Shown: positions 52,493 through 60,850 of the stretch, in pieces | How positions within the stretch are numbered: position 1 is the first letter of the stretch | How the letters are laid out: each line of letters starts with the position of its first letter | From: Candidatus Woesearchaeota archaeon | GTDB taxonomy: Archaea > Nanobdellota > Nanobdellia > Woesearchaeales > ARS49 | Direction: 5' to 3' | Assembly: GCA_019323015.1 (NCBI GenBank) | Contig: JAHWHY010000009.1 | Span: 1 to 62,236, forward strand | Length of the DNA stretch: 62,236 nt | The notes under the pieces: model-generated | The model's input: the letters and a program-made list of their open reading frames with translations, nothing else | What the model was told of the DNA's origin: nothing | Database searches by the model: none | Translations under genes and position numbers: made by a program

Positions 52493-52943
52493 CTTTTGCT
52501 TCCTCTACTTTTTCTTTTTCAGGAACCTCTTCTATTTTCTCAGGCTCTTCAGCTGGAACTTCTGCTGGTTTTTCTTCAACAGGCTCTTCAGCTTTTTTCT
52601 GCTTGACCTTGGACTCTTCAAGAGACTTTTCACGCTCTTTGAATAATCTCTCCTCGCCAAGCTTCTTAATAACAACAAAATTCTTTGTCTTGCTCAAAGG
52701 CCTACACTCCCTTATCTCAACAAGATCGCCTTTTTTAGCGTTAATTTTTTCAGGATTATGAGCTTTAACACGAGTCCTCTTTTTCTCGTATCTTTCATAC
52801 TTTGTATTATGCTTTCTTCTCTCCCACTCTACTGTGACAGTCTTCTGCATAACATCATTGATAACAACCCCTCTAAAAGTACGTCCTCTAAGGCTCAAGC
52901 TATCAAAACCCGGTTGTTTATTGTCCTTAGCTTCTGTTTTCAT
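52479..52943 (-). CDS. rps17: Ribosomal protein S17 (uS17) with long acidic tail
   Basis: 154 residues. The OB-fold core ends near residue 95 (RGRTFRGVVINDVMQKTVTV, GDLVEIRECRPLSKTKNFVV). The last ~50 are Glu/Pro/Lys/Val repeats (PVEEKPAEVPAEEPEKIEEV) not known in the family core. The tail's 3' end is shared with the L14 start. It overlaps Rpp29 by 17 nt. Confidence 0.94.
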   Translation of the reverse strand: MKTEAKDNKQPGFDSLSLRGRTFRGVVINDVMQKTVTVEWERRKHNTKYERYEKKRTRVKAHNPEKINAKKGDLVEIRECRPLSKTKNFVVIKKLGEERLFKEREKSLEESKVKQKKAEEPVEEKPAEVPAEEPEKIEEVPEKEKVEEAKDEGS

Positions 52944-53211
52944 TTTTCACCTTTGATTTGATTCTTTCTTCAGGCGCACCATACAACAGCTCGCCTTTGA
53001 GCGTGACTTTATCTTCCAGATATGATATCTGGAAGGTATTTGTTTTCTTAAGGACCTTTTTCAGCCCTTTCAAGGTCTCGATGACCAGCAAATTTTTGGT
53101 CTCATCCACGATCCTGCCGCAAATGCCTACATTTGCCTTGTTGGCAGAGCCAATGATTTCAACAGTCCTACCAATCAACTCATCCTTGACGAGCTTCTTG
53201 ACCTTTTGCAT
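52927..53211 (-). CDS. rnp1: RNase P protein component 1 (Rpp29/POP4)
   Basis: 94 residues: KKLVKDELIGRTVEIIGSAN, ICGRIVDETKNLLVIETLKG, Sm-like barrel strands, ending with a charged tail. It pairs with Rpp21 to bind the RNase P RNA for tRNA 5' processing. Its place between aIF1 and S17 is the standard archaeal one. No RNase P RNA was identified in the window. Confidence 0.93.
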   Translation of the reverse strand: MQKVKKLVKDELIGRTVEIIGSANKANVGICGRIVDETKNLLVIETLKGLKKVLKKTNTFQISYLEDKVTLKGELLYGAPEERIKSKVKNENRS

Positions 53212-53214
53212 TGT

Positions 53215-53550
53215 TCACTTAATCAATATTGTTTCCGGAGCAAAGCCATTCTCAACTAAAATCTGCTTTACCTCGCCAAGGTGCCTCTGCTCTGCAGCAG
53301 GAGACTTTCCACCGCCGCCCTGCAGCTCAATAATGCCGCTCTTGACAGTGCCTCCGCAAGCAAATTTTGCTTTCAGTTGTTTAGCCAGCTTATCGAGGTC
53401 GATCTCTTTTGGGTCGATCCCGTGTATTGTCGTGTATTTTTTGCCATACTTTTTCTTAATTATCTTCACGATAATCTTCTGGCTTTCTTTTGCTATGCTC
53501 TCACAAACGCAAAGGTCTTGTGGTAGACCGCATCTTGGACATGCTGTCAT
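53215..53550 (-). CDS. eif1: Translation initiation factor aIF1 (SUI1)
   Basis: 111 residues. A short N-terminal Cys motif (CPRCGLPQDLCVC) precedes the SUI1 fold (KIIVKIIKKKYGKKYTTIHG, FACGGTVKSGIIELQG). It keeps start-codon selection accurate. The stop is 3 nt before the Rpp29 ATG and the start overlaps L29 by 4 nt. Confidence 0.95.
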   Translation of the reverse strand: MTACPRCGLPQDLCVCESIAKESQKIIVKIIKKKYGKKYTTIHGIDPKEIDLDKLAKQLKAKFACGGTVKSGIIELQGGGGKSPAAEQRHLGEVKQILVENGFAPETILIK

Positions 53551-53750
53551 GCTTTTTTCTTAACCTCCTGGTTTGCAAGTATAGTATTTATCCTTGCGAT
53601 AGTCCTTCTAGCAAGCTTAATCTTGCTTGGATTTTTCGGGACAGTGCCAGTAGCAACCTGAGCTTTTTCCTTGATAAGCTCATTCAAGAGCTCAATTTTC
53701 TTAACCTTGAGCTCCTCTGCCGGCATTGCTTTAAGATCCTTAAGCTTCAT
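53547..53750 (-). CDS. rpl29: Ribosomal protein L29 (uL29)
   Basis: 67 residues: MKLKDLKAMPAEELKVKKIE, LLNELIKEKAQV, and RTIARINTILANQE, the two-helix uL29. It sits at the nascent-peptide exit. Overlaps S3 and aIF1 by 4 nt each. Confidence 0.95.
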   Translation of the reverse strand: MKLKDLKAMPAEELKVKKIELLNELIKEKAQVATGTVPKNPSKIKLARRTIARINTILANQEVKKKA

Positions 53751-54379
53751 TTTTCCTTGACTTCCTCAACTTCTTGTGTTGGCTCTTCTGTAATCTCGAT
53801 ATCGTCAGGCAGCTTAACATCAGGAGGCATAATCTTAACACGAATACCCACTGTGCCTGACTTTAACTGAGCACTAGCATAAGCAGTTTTTACACCAGTT
53901 AATGCAATGTCTCCGCATTTCTTCAGGTAACCTGAATAAAATCTCCAGCTCCTTGCTCTTGTGCTTGGAATTTTTCCAGACATAACAATCTCGATACCAA
54001 TTGCTCCAGCACTCATGACATCACTAAGTGTCTTGTGGCCGGTTGCCTTGAACCTCTTAAGACCGAAACGCTCAAGAGTTGAAGCAATCTTTTCAGCAAC
54101 AATCTGCGCATCAAGATTAGGATTCTCAACCTCAGAGATTTCAATCTGAGGATTCTCAAACTTGAATTTTCTCTTTAAAGTATTAGTTAACTTCTTGATA
54201 TTCTCTCCCTTACGGCCAACAACAATGCCAGGCCTTGAAGCAAAGATAATGATCTTCTCGCCAAGAGGAGTCCTGACAAGCTTTGTGTGAGAGTGACCAG
54301 CATTCTGAAGAGTCTTTGCTATGTAATCCTCAACCTGGAATTCCTTCATCTTTGACTTAAGCAATTTTCTTTCAATCAT
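53747..54379 (-). CDS. rps3: Ribosomal protein S3 (uS3)
   Basis: 210 residues. The KH domain (VRTPLGEKIIIFASRPGIVV, GRKGENIKKLTNTLKRKF) and the C-terminal domain (GAIGIEIVMSGKIPSTRARS, SAQLKSGTVGIRVKIMPPDV) are complete, with a short acidic end. Located at the mRNA entry tunnel. Confidence 0.96.
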   Translation of the reverse strand: MIERKLLKSKMKEFQVEDYIAKTLQNAGHSHTKLVRTPLGEKIIIFASRPGIVVGRKGENIKKLTNTLKRKFKFENPQIEISEVENPNLDAQIVAEKIASTLERFGLKRFKATGHKTLSDVMSAGAIGIEIVMSGKIPSTRARSWRFYSGYLKKCGDIALTGVKTAYASAQLKSGTVGIRVKIMPPDVKLPDDIEITEEPTQEVEEVKEK

Positions 54380-55023
54380 TTCTTCTTAACCTCTTCTTTT
54401 GCAGCTTGATTTTTTTCTTGAGACTTTGACTCTTCTTTTTTAGCTTCAGGCTTTGACTCTTCTTTTGATTGTTCTTTATTAACTTCAGGTTTTTTCTCTT
54501 CTTTAACAACAGGCTTTACTTCTTTTTTAGGAGCTTCAGCTGATTTTGTCTCCTTTGGCTTTGCTTTTTCCTGTTTTTTCTCTTTCTTAGCAGTCTTTCT
54601 CTCCTCAAGCACAATCTCAATATGAGTTCTCTTAGCTTGCCTCCTGATGTGCCGTCCATACCGCCAGGAATCAGGACCTTTCTGAGCACTGGCATGCATG
54701 ACAACCAAGTCAGCAGTGCTCAAACCCTTGAACTGCGCATTAGCCTCAGCAGACTCAAGCAGAGCCAATATATTTTGGCAAGCCTTAATAGGGTATCTTC
54801 CTGCAGCCATGCCTGCCTTATGACCCATATCATCATTGAATCTTGTGAAAGGAACTGCGCGCTTTTTCAAAATAACCTCTGAAAGATGTTGTTTTGCAAG
54901 CTGAACATTCTTGTTTCGAATGAACTTACAAATCATTATTGACTGCTTACGTGAGATTGGCAGAGCCAAGCCTACTGCTTTAGCACAATTTTCCCCGATA
55001 TTTGTTGAATACTTATAGCTCAT
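54376..55023 (-). CDS. rpl22: Ribosomal protein L22 (uL22) with long charged tail
   Basis: 215 residues. The core (~1-145) includes RFNDDMGHKAGMAAGRYPIK, NAQFKGLSTADLVVMHASAQ and RQAKRTHIEIVLEE. The last ~70 are Lys/Glu/Pro/Ala/Ser repeats (EAPKKEVKPVVKEEKKPE and so on), far beyond the family core and probably disordered. Core lines the exit tunnel. Confidence 0.95.
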   Translation of the reverse strand: MSYKYSTNIGENCAKAVGLALPISRKQSIMICKFIRNKNVQLAKQHLSEVILKKRAVPFTRFNDDMGHKAGMAAGRYPIKACQNILALLESAEANAQFKGLSTADLVVMHASAQKGPDSWRYGRHIRRQAKRTHIEIVLEERKTAKKEKKQEKAKPKETKSAEAPKKEVKPVVKEEKKPEVNKEQSKEESKPEAKKEESKSQEKNQAAKEEVKKK

Positions 55024-55025
55024 GT

Positions 55026-55406
55026 TTACCTCACTGACAAGCTCGCGCTTGATCTAGTAGCACCAATACCTGGGCTAGAGTGCGCAACTTTCTTCCGAGT
55101 AACTGCAAACTCCCCAAGCCTGTGACCAAGCATCTCTTCATTAATCTTAATCATGACAAACTCCTTGCCATTATGAACCCTGACTGACTTACCCATCATC
55201 TCAGGAATGATAATCATGTCCCTGCAGTGCGTCTTGTAATCCCTCTTATCTTTTTTCAGAGCCTCAAGCAGCTTTTTTTGCGCAGGTGTAAAGCCTCTTT
55301 TCAAAGATCTTCTCTCTCTTGATGTCAAAAGCTCTGCAAACTCTGTAAGAGACATCTTCTTTAATTCCTCAACTTTCTTTCCACGAAATAAAAATATCTT
55401 TGCCAT
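55026..55406 (-). CDS. rps19: Ribosomal protein S19 (uS19)
   Basis: 126 residues: FRGKKVEELKKMSLTEFAEL, YKTHCRDMIIIPEMMGKSVR, VHNGKEFVMIKINEEMLGHR, and the C-terminal VTRKKVAHSSPGIGATRSSA typical of archaeal uS19. Head of the small subunit. 2 nt from L2 and 2 nt from L22. Confidence 0.96.
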   Translation of the reverse strand: MAKIFLFRGKKVEELKKMSLTEFAELLTSRERRSLKRGFTPAQKKLLEALKKDKRDYKTHCRDMIIIPEMMGKSVRVHNGKEFVMIKINEEMLGHRLGEFAVTRKKVAHSSPGIGATRSSASLSVR

Positions 55407-55408
55407 GT

Positions 55409-56122
55409 TTATTTCCTCTTACCAGTCCTCTTAGCTGCAAGCTTACCAACCTTTCTTCCAGGAGGCGCAAACCTTGAAACCGGCTTCTGCTTTGCCTTAC
55501 GAGCTGAACGCTTGTTACCAAATGGATGATCAATAGCATTCATCTTTGAACCGCCTGTCCTTGGATACAGCTTGTTCTTTGCCTTTTTCTTGTAATGCAT
55601 GATTCCTGCCTTCAATATAGGCTTCTCATGCCTTCCGCCGCCAGCAATAATACCAACCATTGCACGGCACTTTAAGTTGAATTTCTTCTGCTTTTTTGAA
55701 GGAAGCATAACAGTAGCATATTTATCTGATTTTGTGAGCAATCTTGCAGTGTTTCCAGAAGCCCTGCAAAACTTGCCGCCATCACCTGGCTGGCTCTCTA
55801 TATTAAAGATGAAAGTTCCATCAGGAACCTCTGCAAGTGAAAGAATATTTCCAGGCTCAGCAACTGCGCCCTGACCAGCTGAAAGAGTGTCTCCAACACG
55901 GATACCTTCAGGAGCAATCATCAACCGTGTCTCACCATCATCATACTTAACCTTGATAACAGGAGCAGAGTGGCCCTGACAATTCAAGATATCAAGAATC
56001 TTTCCATTAATACATTCAGTCCTAGGGGATCTTAGCCTTCCATCTGTCTTAAACCGGAAGCTTGGAACCTTGTATCTTGGGCTTCCTGTTCCCCGTGCTT
56101 GTTGTATCAGATTCTTTCCCAT
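55409..56122 (-). CDS. rpl2: Ribosomal protein L2 (uL2)
   Basis: 237 residues: KNLIQQARGTGSPRYKVPSF, LDILNCQGHSAPVIKVKYDD-type barrel, RASGNTARLLTKSDKYATVM, and the conserved HPFGNKRSARKAKQ near the end that contacts the peptidyl-transferase region. Full length for archaea. Confidence 0.97.
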   Translation of the reverse strand: MGKNLIQQARGTGSPRYKVPSFRFKTDGRLRSPRTECINGKILDILNCQGHSAPVIKVKYDDGETRLMIAPEGIRVGDTLSAGQGAVAEPGNILSLAEVPDGTFIFNIESQPGDGGKFCRASGNTARLLTKSDKYATVMLPSKKQKKFNLKCRAMVGIIAGGGRHEKPILKAGIMHYKKKAKNKLYPRTGGSKMNAIDHPFGNKRSARKAKQKPVSRFAPPGRKVGKLAAKRTGKRK

Positions 56123-56126
56123 ATTA

Positions 56127-56384
56127 TCACATTAATCCAAGATTAGTTGCAATGTCAATTGCAGGAAATTCTTTTGCAAACTTGACATACGCCCTTTTCT
56201 TGCCTTTCATTATGTAAGTATTAACCTTGTCAACCTTGACCTTGAAAACCTCTTCAACAGCTTTTTTTACATCATTGCAGTTTGCTTTATCATCAACTAC
56301 AAAAATCAACTTGTTTTCTGCCTCCATCAGCCTGATTGATTTCTCAGTCGCCAATGGATATTTGATTACTCTTAGTGATTCCAT
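56127..56384 (-). CDS. rpl23: Ribosomal protein L23 (uL23)
   Basis: 85 residues, compact archaeal uL23: VIKYPLATEKSIRLMEAENK, VDDKANCNDVKKAVEEVFKV, NTYIMKGKKRAYVKFA. Docking site for SRP and chaperones at the exit tunnel. Confidence 0.95.
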   Translation of the reverse strand: MESLRVIKYPLATEKSIRLMEAENKLIFVVDDKANCNDVKKAVEEVFKVKVDKVNTYIMKGKKRAYVKFAKEFPAIDIATNLGLM

Positions 56385-56386
56385 TT

Positions 56387-57193
56387 TTACATGAACAGTT
56401 TTTCTTTCTCAAGTATCTCAATTGCAGAGTCTGTGAATAAAGTAAGCCTTCCTGGCTGAGCACCAGGAGCCAAAAGCTCTGCATTGATATTTTTTATCTC
56501 AACAACATCCACCCCAGGAATATTATCTGCAGCCTTCAAAAGCTTGCATTTTCCTGAGACAACAATCAAAGCACCCTTGCTTTTCTTGTATTTTCTTCCT
56601 CTAGATTTTCCTCTTCCAGCACGAACTTTTTTCTTTGAAGCACGCGCAAGATCCTTTTCAAGACCTAATTTTTTCAAGCTGTCAAGAACCGCCTTTGTCT
56701 TTTCAAGCTTTTCAAAATCTTTTGAGACAAGGAATGGGAATTTTTCAGGCAAAACATGCCCTCTCTCTGCAACAAGCTCTTTATTTAATGTAGCAGCAAT
56801 TGCAGAACGAATTGCTTTTCTTCTTTCCCTGTCATTAATCTTTTTAGCATAAACTTTCTCAGCCTTAGGAGGGTGTGCTCTTCGTCCGCCAACAACACCA
56901 GGAACAATCGCAGCAGTCCAATTAAACTGCGTACCTCTTCTGGATGTTATCTTTCTAGGAACCCTGGAGATTCCGTGACCATAAGAAGCCCTATACTCCC
57001 TACGCTTCTTGCTCAAGGTAGCACTATGCTTCAGTCCTGCACGGAAATCAGCACCATACTGCTGCCTGTTATGAGACTGAATAGCTTCAACAGCCCGCTT
57101 AATAAGATCCAGCCTAACAGGCTCGCTAAACTGTTTCGGCAGCTTCTTCTTGCCAGATTCTGTGTTTTGTGCTGTTAAAACTTTTAATTCCAT
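56387..57193 (-). CDS. rpl4: Ribosomal protein L4 (uL4)
   Basis: 268 residues. RLDLIKRAVEAIQSHNRQQY, the exit-tunnel loop with YGHGISRVPRKITSRRGTQF and PGVVGGRRAHPPKAEKVYAK, and the C-terminal GALIVVSGKCKLLKAADNIP domain. Archaeal/eukaryotic form. 1 nt from the L3 stop. Confidence 0.96.
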   Translation of the reverse strand: MELKVLTAQNTESGKKKLPKQFSEPVRLDLIKRAVEAIQSHNRQQYGADFRAGLKHSATLSKKRREYRASYGHGISRVPRKITSRRGTQFNWTAAIVPGVVGGRRAHPPKAEKVYAKKINDRERRKAIRSAIAATLNKELVAERGHVLPEKFPFLVSKDFEKLEKTKAVLDSLKKLGLEKDLARASKKKVRAGRGKSRGRKYKKSKGALIVVSGKCKLLKAADNIPGVDVVEIKNINAELLAPGAQPGRLTLFTDSAIEILEKEKLFM

Positions 57194-57194
57194 T

Positions 57195-58172
57195 TTACTG
57201 CTTTGCCTCTAGAGACACATATGAAATAGCTGGCGCCTCTTTAGGAACTTTTGGATCAGGCCGGACAGCCTGTATAAGCTTGATCATTCTTTTAGCTGGT
57301 CCCTGGATAGAGCCTTTGACAAGAATATAGTTGTTTTTTACATCACCATAATGAAGAAAACCGCCTTTTGGATTAATTTCCTCAGGCTTATTGCCGATCT
57401 TTAGAAGCCACTTATTATAATCGACACGCTGATGATAGCCCATCTGGCCAGCATTAGAGACTGTCCAGTTAAGCTTGCCGTGCCATGGACCTAAAGAACC
57501 AGGGCCTCTTTTTGTCTTCTCAGACTTGTGCTGTCTTATTGCAACACCAAATCTCTTGACAGGACCTTGAAAGCCTTTGCCCCTAGTTACTGCATGAGAA
57601 TCAAGCAGCATGCCTTCCTGCAAAACATCCTCGACCTTAAGCTCTTTTCCAAGATTATTCTTAACAAAATCAAATTTAGCATTCAGGTCACCGCCAATAC
57701 CCAGCTCAAAAATCTCTGGCTTTTTCTTGCCAATACCTGTAAGCTTTGGCTGTGTCTGAACCAGAAGCATCAAGTCTGCATACTCTTCAATCTTTACGTC
57801 GCTAACTTTTTTCTTTGATTTTTTAGGCAAAGGAAACTTCTTTGCAAGCTCTTTGTCCAGTTTGTCAGCGAGAATTTGAGAAGAAGCATGAAGACCATAA
57901 GCGTCTTTTTTATAGAGTGTGAAGCCAATCAGTTTGATCGGCGGACACTCAATCACTGTCACAGGGAATCTTATGTCTTCTCCTTTTGTGATGGAGTTTG
58001 CCCGGTTGTCTGTTATGAGAATGTGAGTCATGCCAGCCTTGTATCCTGGAAAACCAAGAGGCTTTGCATCTTTTGACTTAGCCCAAGACCTAACTCTGAC
58101 TGTCTCTGACTTGGCCCTTTTCCTCGGCCAAACCTGCATACTTCCTTTTCTTGGACTTCTTTTTGTAGGCAT
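57195..58172 (-). CDS. rpl3: Ribosomal protein L3 (uL3)
   Basis: 325 residues: SPRKGSMQVWPRKRAK at the start, LGFPGYKAGMTHILITDNRA, HAVTRGKGFQGPVKRFGVAI, GPGSLGPWHGKLNWTVSNAG and MGYHQRVDYNKWLLKIG. First gene of the ~14-kb minus-strand ribosomal operon, preceded by a structured leader without a clear Shine-Dalgarno. Confidence 0.96.
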   Translation of the reverse strand: MPTKRSPRKGSMQVWPRKRAKSETVRVRSWAKSKDAKPLGFPGYKAGMTHILITDNRANSITKGEDIRFPVTVIECPPIKLIGFTLYKKDAYGLHASSQILADKLDKELAKKFPLPKKSKKKVSDVKIEEYADLMLLVQTQPKLTGIGKKKPEIFELGIGGDLNAKFDFVKNNLGKELKVEDVLQEGMLLDSHAVTRGKGFQGPVKRFGVAIRQHKSEKTKRGPGSLGPWHGKLNWTVSNAGQMGYHQRVDYNKWLLKIGNKPEEINPKGGFLHYGDVKNNYILVKGSIQGPAKRMIKLIQAVRPDPKVPKEAPAISYVSLEAKQ

Positions 58173-58335
58173 TTTTAAACAAGATAGTGTACCTTAGTAC
58201 ACACCCCTCAATACCGACAGAACCTTTGAAGCATTTCGTAGAAGTAAAAGAGTTAATCTCCACCTCCGACGTTTGTACTGAAATGCTTCTTTCCAGGCTA
58301 GTCAGATTTGTGAAAGAAACACAAGTTTGTTTATA
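58173..58335 (-). promoter_or_regulatory. Promoter and structured 5' leader of the ribosomal operon
   Basis: TATA box CTTTATAAAC (58337-58328 region, minus strand), predicted start near 58305. The ~130-nt leader can fold: GAAGCATTTC (58289-58280) pairs with GAAATGCTTC (58237-58228), enclosing an AGTA/TACT stem and a GAG-ATTAA-CTC hairpin. Then GTGTAC-TAAG-GTACAC (58202-58187) forms a perfect hairpin 15 nt before the L3 ATG. Could bind a ribosomal protein as feedback control (inference). Confidence 0.5.
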
Positions 58336-58342
58336 AAGGTTG

Positions 58343-59683
58343 CTATTGGTCAATAGGTACCTTGTTAGTCTTTTTAACCTTTTTCTTTTTTTTCTTTGTT
58401 TTTGTTAAATAAACTAACTTTTGTTTTAGAATAGCGTAATTCACAGGATTCTTAATCCTAGGGCAGAAATTATCAGGATTGCAGACATGCATATCAAGAT
58501 AATATGACTTATTACTGCAATTCGGGGGAAGAACTTTTTTCTTGTTAGCTTTATGATATCTTACCTGGCCCTTGATTATTACTTCTCTTAACTTTTCTGG
58601 ATTTTTCTTATTCCAATTTTCCAGCAATTCCTCAATCTTGTCATACTCCCAGCCGCAGGAATGCAGGAAATTCATTAGAACAAACAAAGAACGCTTCTTG
58701 CCGTCTTGCAAACCCTTAAGAATACTATTTATGCACGGCGGAAAATACTCCACTGGAACAGCATTCTCAGGAGAAGAGAAATCACCCTTGGTCTGCTTTA
58801 TCTTAATCTCCTGCTCTTTAACCTCAAAATCAAAAGCCTGGAGTATGAGTTTCTTTGCTTCATTAGGCTCTGGCTTTTGGTCAAGAAAATGCATGTTAAC
58901 CTTTACGTTTTCAGGCTTTGCGTCTTCTTTCTTAAACTTTAAGATATCCTCTGATTTTATAGGAATGCTGATTAAACCAGACTTTTCATTAAAAGCATAA
59001 GGCATCCTGTAGAGATGTCTTGTTGCTATCAATACAGTGTCTATCTGCAATACCTCAAAGGGATCAAACCTGCCATTTTTTACAACCTCTTTGAAATCCT
59101 TGCCAATATTTTTACAGATAGTCTTTATATTCTCGTATTCAACTAATTTTCTCGCAAGATGAGGGCGGATCATCTCACCAAGATAACCTGCAATCTTTCT
59201 CGGACCTTCTGGAAACAATAATCTCGTTGGCTTGCCATGAACAGTCCTAGGGAACGCCTTAAAAGGAACAGCAATATGAAAACCATGATTACCAGAAAAC
59301 TTAACAGAAATCGTGTTGACGCCGTGATATTTCATGGCCTGCACTAACAAGTCAGCTGCAATAGCAGAATACTCCCAGACAGGACAGTCAATATCTAATA
59401 CCAAGTCCCAGCCTTTTCTTAATTCATCCATATCTTTTCTTGATAAAGTAGGGTTTAGCTGCAATGGATTAACCCACAATTCTTCTGAACAATGGAAAGA
59501 AGTGGCGCCTTTCTTAGCAAACTCAAGAACATCCTTAGGGTATTTTAGAACGTCAGGCCTCTTGCCAAAGCCTTTATCCCCAAACTTAATAGCAATTTCC
59601 TTGTCATCAGCAGCCTGTATGATAGCATCACAGATATCTTTTCTCTTGTAAAACTTCAATAAAGTGCTGAGATGGATAGCCAT
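58343..59683 (-). CDS. priS: Single-chain DNA primase: PriS catalytic domain fused to PriL Fe-S domain
   Basis: 446 residues from the ATG at 59683 (GGGGG Shine-Dalgarno upstream). The N-terminal ~230 residues are PriS: D97-x-D99 in LVLDIDC, SGNHGFHIAV, and D214 with RHLYRMPY. Residues ~310-415 match the PriL C-terminal Fe-S domain: YFPPC317, GLQDGKKRSLFVLMNFL, QVRYH, PPNC389, C401 and C407, which give the four cluster cysteines. So one chain would start RNA primers. A similar fusion is known in Nanoarchaeum equitans. Ends in a Lys-rich tail. Confidence 0.9.
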   Translation of the reverse strand: MAIHLSTLLKFYKRKDICDAIIQAADDKEIAIKFGDKGFGKRPDVLKYPKDVLEFAKKGATSFHCSEELWVNPLQLNPTLSRKDMDELRKGWDLVLDIDCPVWEYSAIAADLLVQAMKYHGVNTISVKFSGNHGFHIAVPFKAFPRTVHGKPTRLLFPEGPRKIAGYLGEMIRPHLARKLVEYENIKTICKNIGKDFKEVVKNGRFDPFEVLQIDTVLIATRHLYRMPYAFNEKSGLISIPIKSEDILKFKKEDAKPENVKVNMHFLDQKPEPNEAKKLILQAFDFEVKEQEIKIKQTKGDFSSPENAVPVEYFPPCINSILKGLQDGKKRSLFVLMNFLHSCGWEYDKIEELLENWNKKNPEKLREVIIKGQVRYHKANKKKVLPPNCSNKSYYLDMHVCNPDNFCPRIKNPVNYAILKQKLVYLTKTKKKKKKVKKTNKVPIDQ

Positions 59684-59714
59684 AATACCCCCAAACAAAT
59701 GAATATTATGCTAG

Positions 59715-59744
59715 TATATATTTGTTGCGATAGAGTGTCCAGTG
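59715..59744 (-). promoter_or_regulatory. Primase promoter with CACTGGACA element
   Basis: On the minus strand, CACTGGACA (59744-59736), 13 nt, then AATATATA (59722-59715), ~32-39 nt above the ATG at 59683. Same nonamer and spacing as in the mcm promoter (42964-42934). Confidence 0.5.
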
Positions 59745-59800
59745 GTTAGATTAATAAGCTTTAAATAGTAAAACAGTGTTTTATAGATTGGGGTGTAATT

Positions 59801-60643
59801 ATGTGGAACCAAATAAAGACAGTACTCTTACTCGGAATATTAACAGGATTAATGCTGGTTGCAGGACAATTAATAGGAGGAACAACAGGACTAAGCATTG
59901 CACTGGCAATAGCAGTGATAATGAACTTTGGAAGCTATTTTTACTCTGACAAAATTGTATTGAGGTTATACAGAGCGCAACCTGCAAAAAAATCAGAGTA
60001 TCCCCAACTGCATAAAATAGTTTCAGAGGTTTCTAAAAGCGCAGGAATCCCTAAACCAAAAGTTTACATAGTGCCTACAGACAATGCAAATGCATTTGCA
60101 ACAGGAAGAAACCCAAAAAATGCAGTAGTTGCATGCACACAAGGAATACTAAAGATTCTCGACGAAAAAGAACTAAAAGGAGTAATTGCTCATGAAGTTG
60201 CGCATGTAAAGAATAGAGATATTCTTGTGTCTACTATTGCTGCAACAATTGCAGCAGTGATATCTTATCTAGCATTCATGGCAAGATTTGCAGCAATATT
60301 CGGAGGAATGCGAGATGACAGAGGAGGAAATGGTTTAAGTTTGTTGTTCTTGGCAATACTAACACCAATAATCGCAGTAATAATACAATTAGCAATATCT
60401 CGTTCAAGAGAGTATCTGGCAGACTCAACAGGAGCACAATTTACAAAAGAACCAAAAGCACTGGCAAGTGCACTGCATAAACTAGAGCAGGCAAACAAAA
60501 ACAATCCTATCAGGTTTGGAAACACTGCAACAAGCAGCTTGTTTATCACAAACCCATTTTCTGCACGAGGGCTGGTTAGCTTGTTCAGCACACACCCTGC
60601 AATGCAGGAAAGAATCAAAAGATTAAACTCAATGAAGGTGTAA
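59801..60643 (+). CDS. htpX: HtpX-like membrane metalloprotease (M48)
   Basis: 280 residues. Two N-terminal membrane helices (~7-45), the zinc site HEVAH near 130 with the third ligand Glu in SRSREYLAD, and two more hydrophobic segments between (~147-168, 182-204). Degrades misfolded membrane proteins. TATA box CTTTAAATAG lies ~40 nt upstream, and GGGGTG serves as Shine-Dalgarno. The next gene starts 1 nt after its stop. Confidence 0.94.
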   Translation: MWNQIKTVLLLGILTGLMLVAGQLIGGTTGLSIALAIAVIMNFGSYFYSDKIVLRLYRAQPAKKSEYPQLHKIVSEVSKSAGIPKPKVYIVPTDNANAFATGRNPKNAVVACTQGILKILDEKELKGVIAHEVAHVKNRDILVSTIAATIAAVISYLAFMARFAAIFGGMRDDRGGNGLSLLFLAILTPIIAVIIQLAISRSREYLADSTGAQFTKEPKALASALHKLEQANKNNPIRFGNTATSSLFITNPFSARGLVSLFSTHPAMQERIKRLNSMKV

Positions 60644-60644
60644 A

Positions 60645-60848
60645 ATGGAGTGCCAAAAAGAAAAAAACCTCAAAGAATGCACCTGCACATACCCAGGATG
60701 CCCAAACAAAGGAATCTGCTGCGAATGCATACGAGAACACAGAGAAAGAGGAGAATTGCCTGGCTGCTTGTTCCCGCCAGAAGTTGAAAAAACATTTGAC
60801 AGAAGCATCAAAGCATTTGTTAATGCACACAAGGATTTGATTGAATAA
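60645..60848 (+). CDS. Small Cys-rich protein (DUF6485-like)
   Basis: 67 residues with eight cysteines in the first two thirds: CQKEKNLKECTC, YPGCPNKGICCECIREHRER, LPGCLFPPEVEKTFDRS. This pattern (CxC, GCxxKGxCCxCIxxHR, PGCxFPxExE) fits the DUF6485 type of small metal-binding protein, from memory. It is coupled to htpX, so it may act with the protease. Confidence 0.78.
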   Translation: MECQKEKNLKECTCTYPGCPNKGICCECIREHRERGELPGCLFPPEVEKTFDRSIKAFVNAHKDLIE

Positions 60849-60850
60849 AT

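Noticed and set aside
58090..58353. 87-codon minus-strand frame overlapping the L3 start
   Set aside because: It spans the leader hairpins, begins upstream of the TATA box and reads L3 in the wrong frame. No family resemblance.
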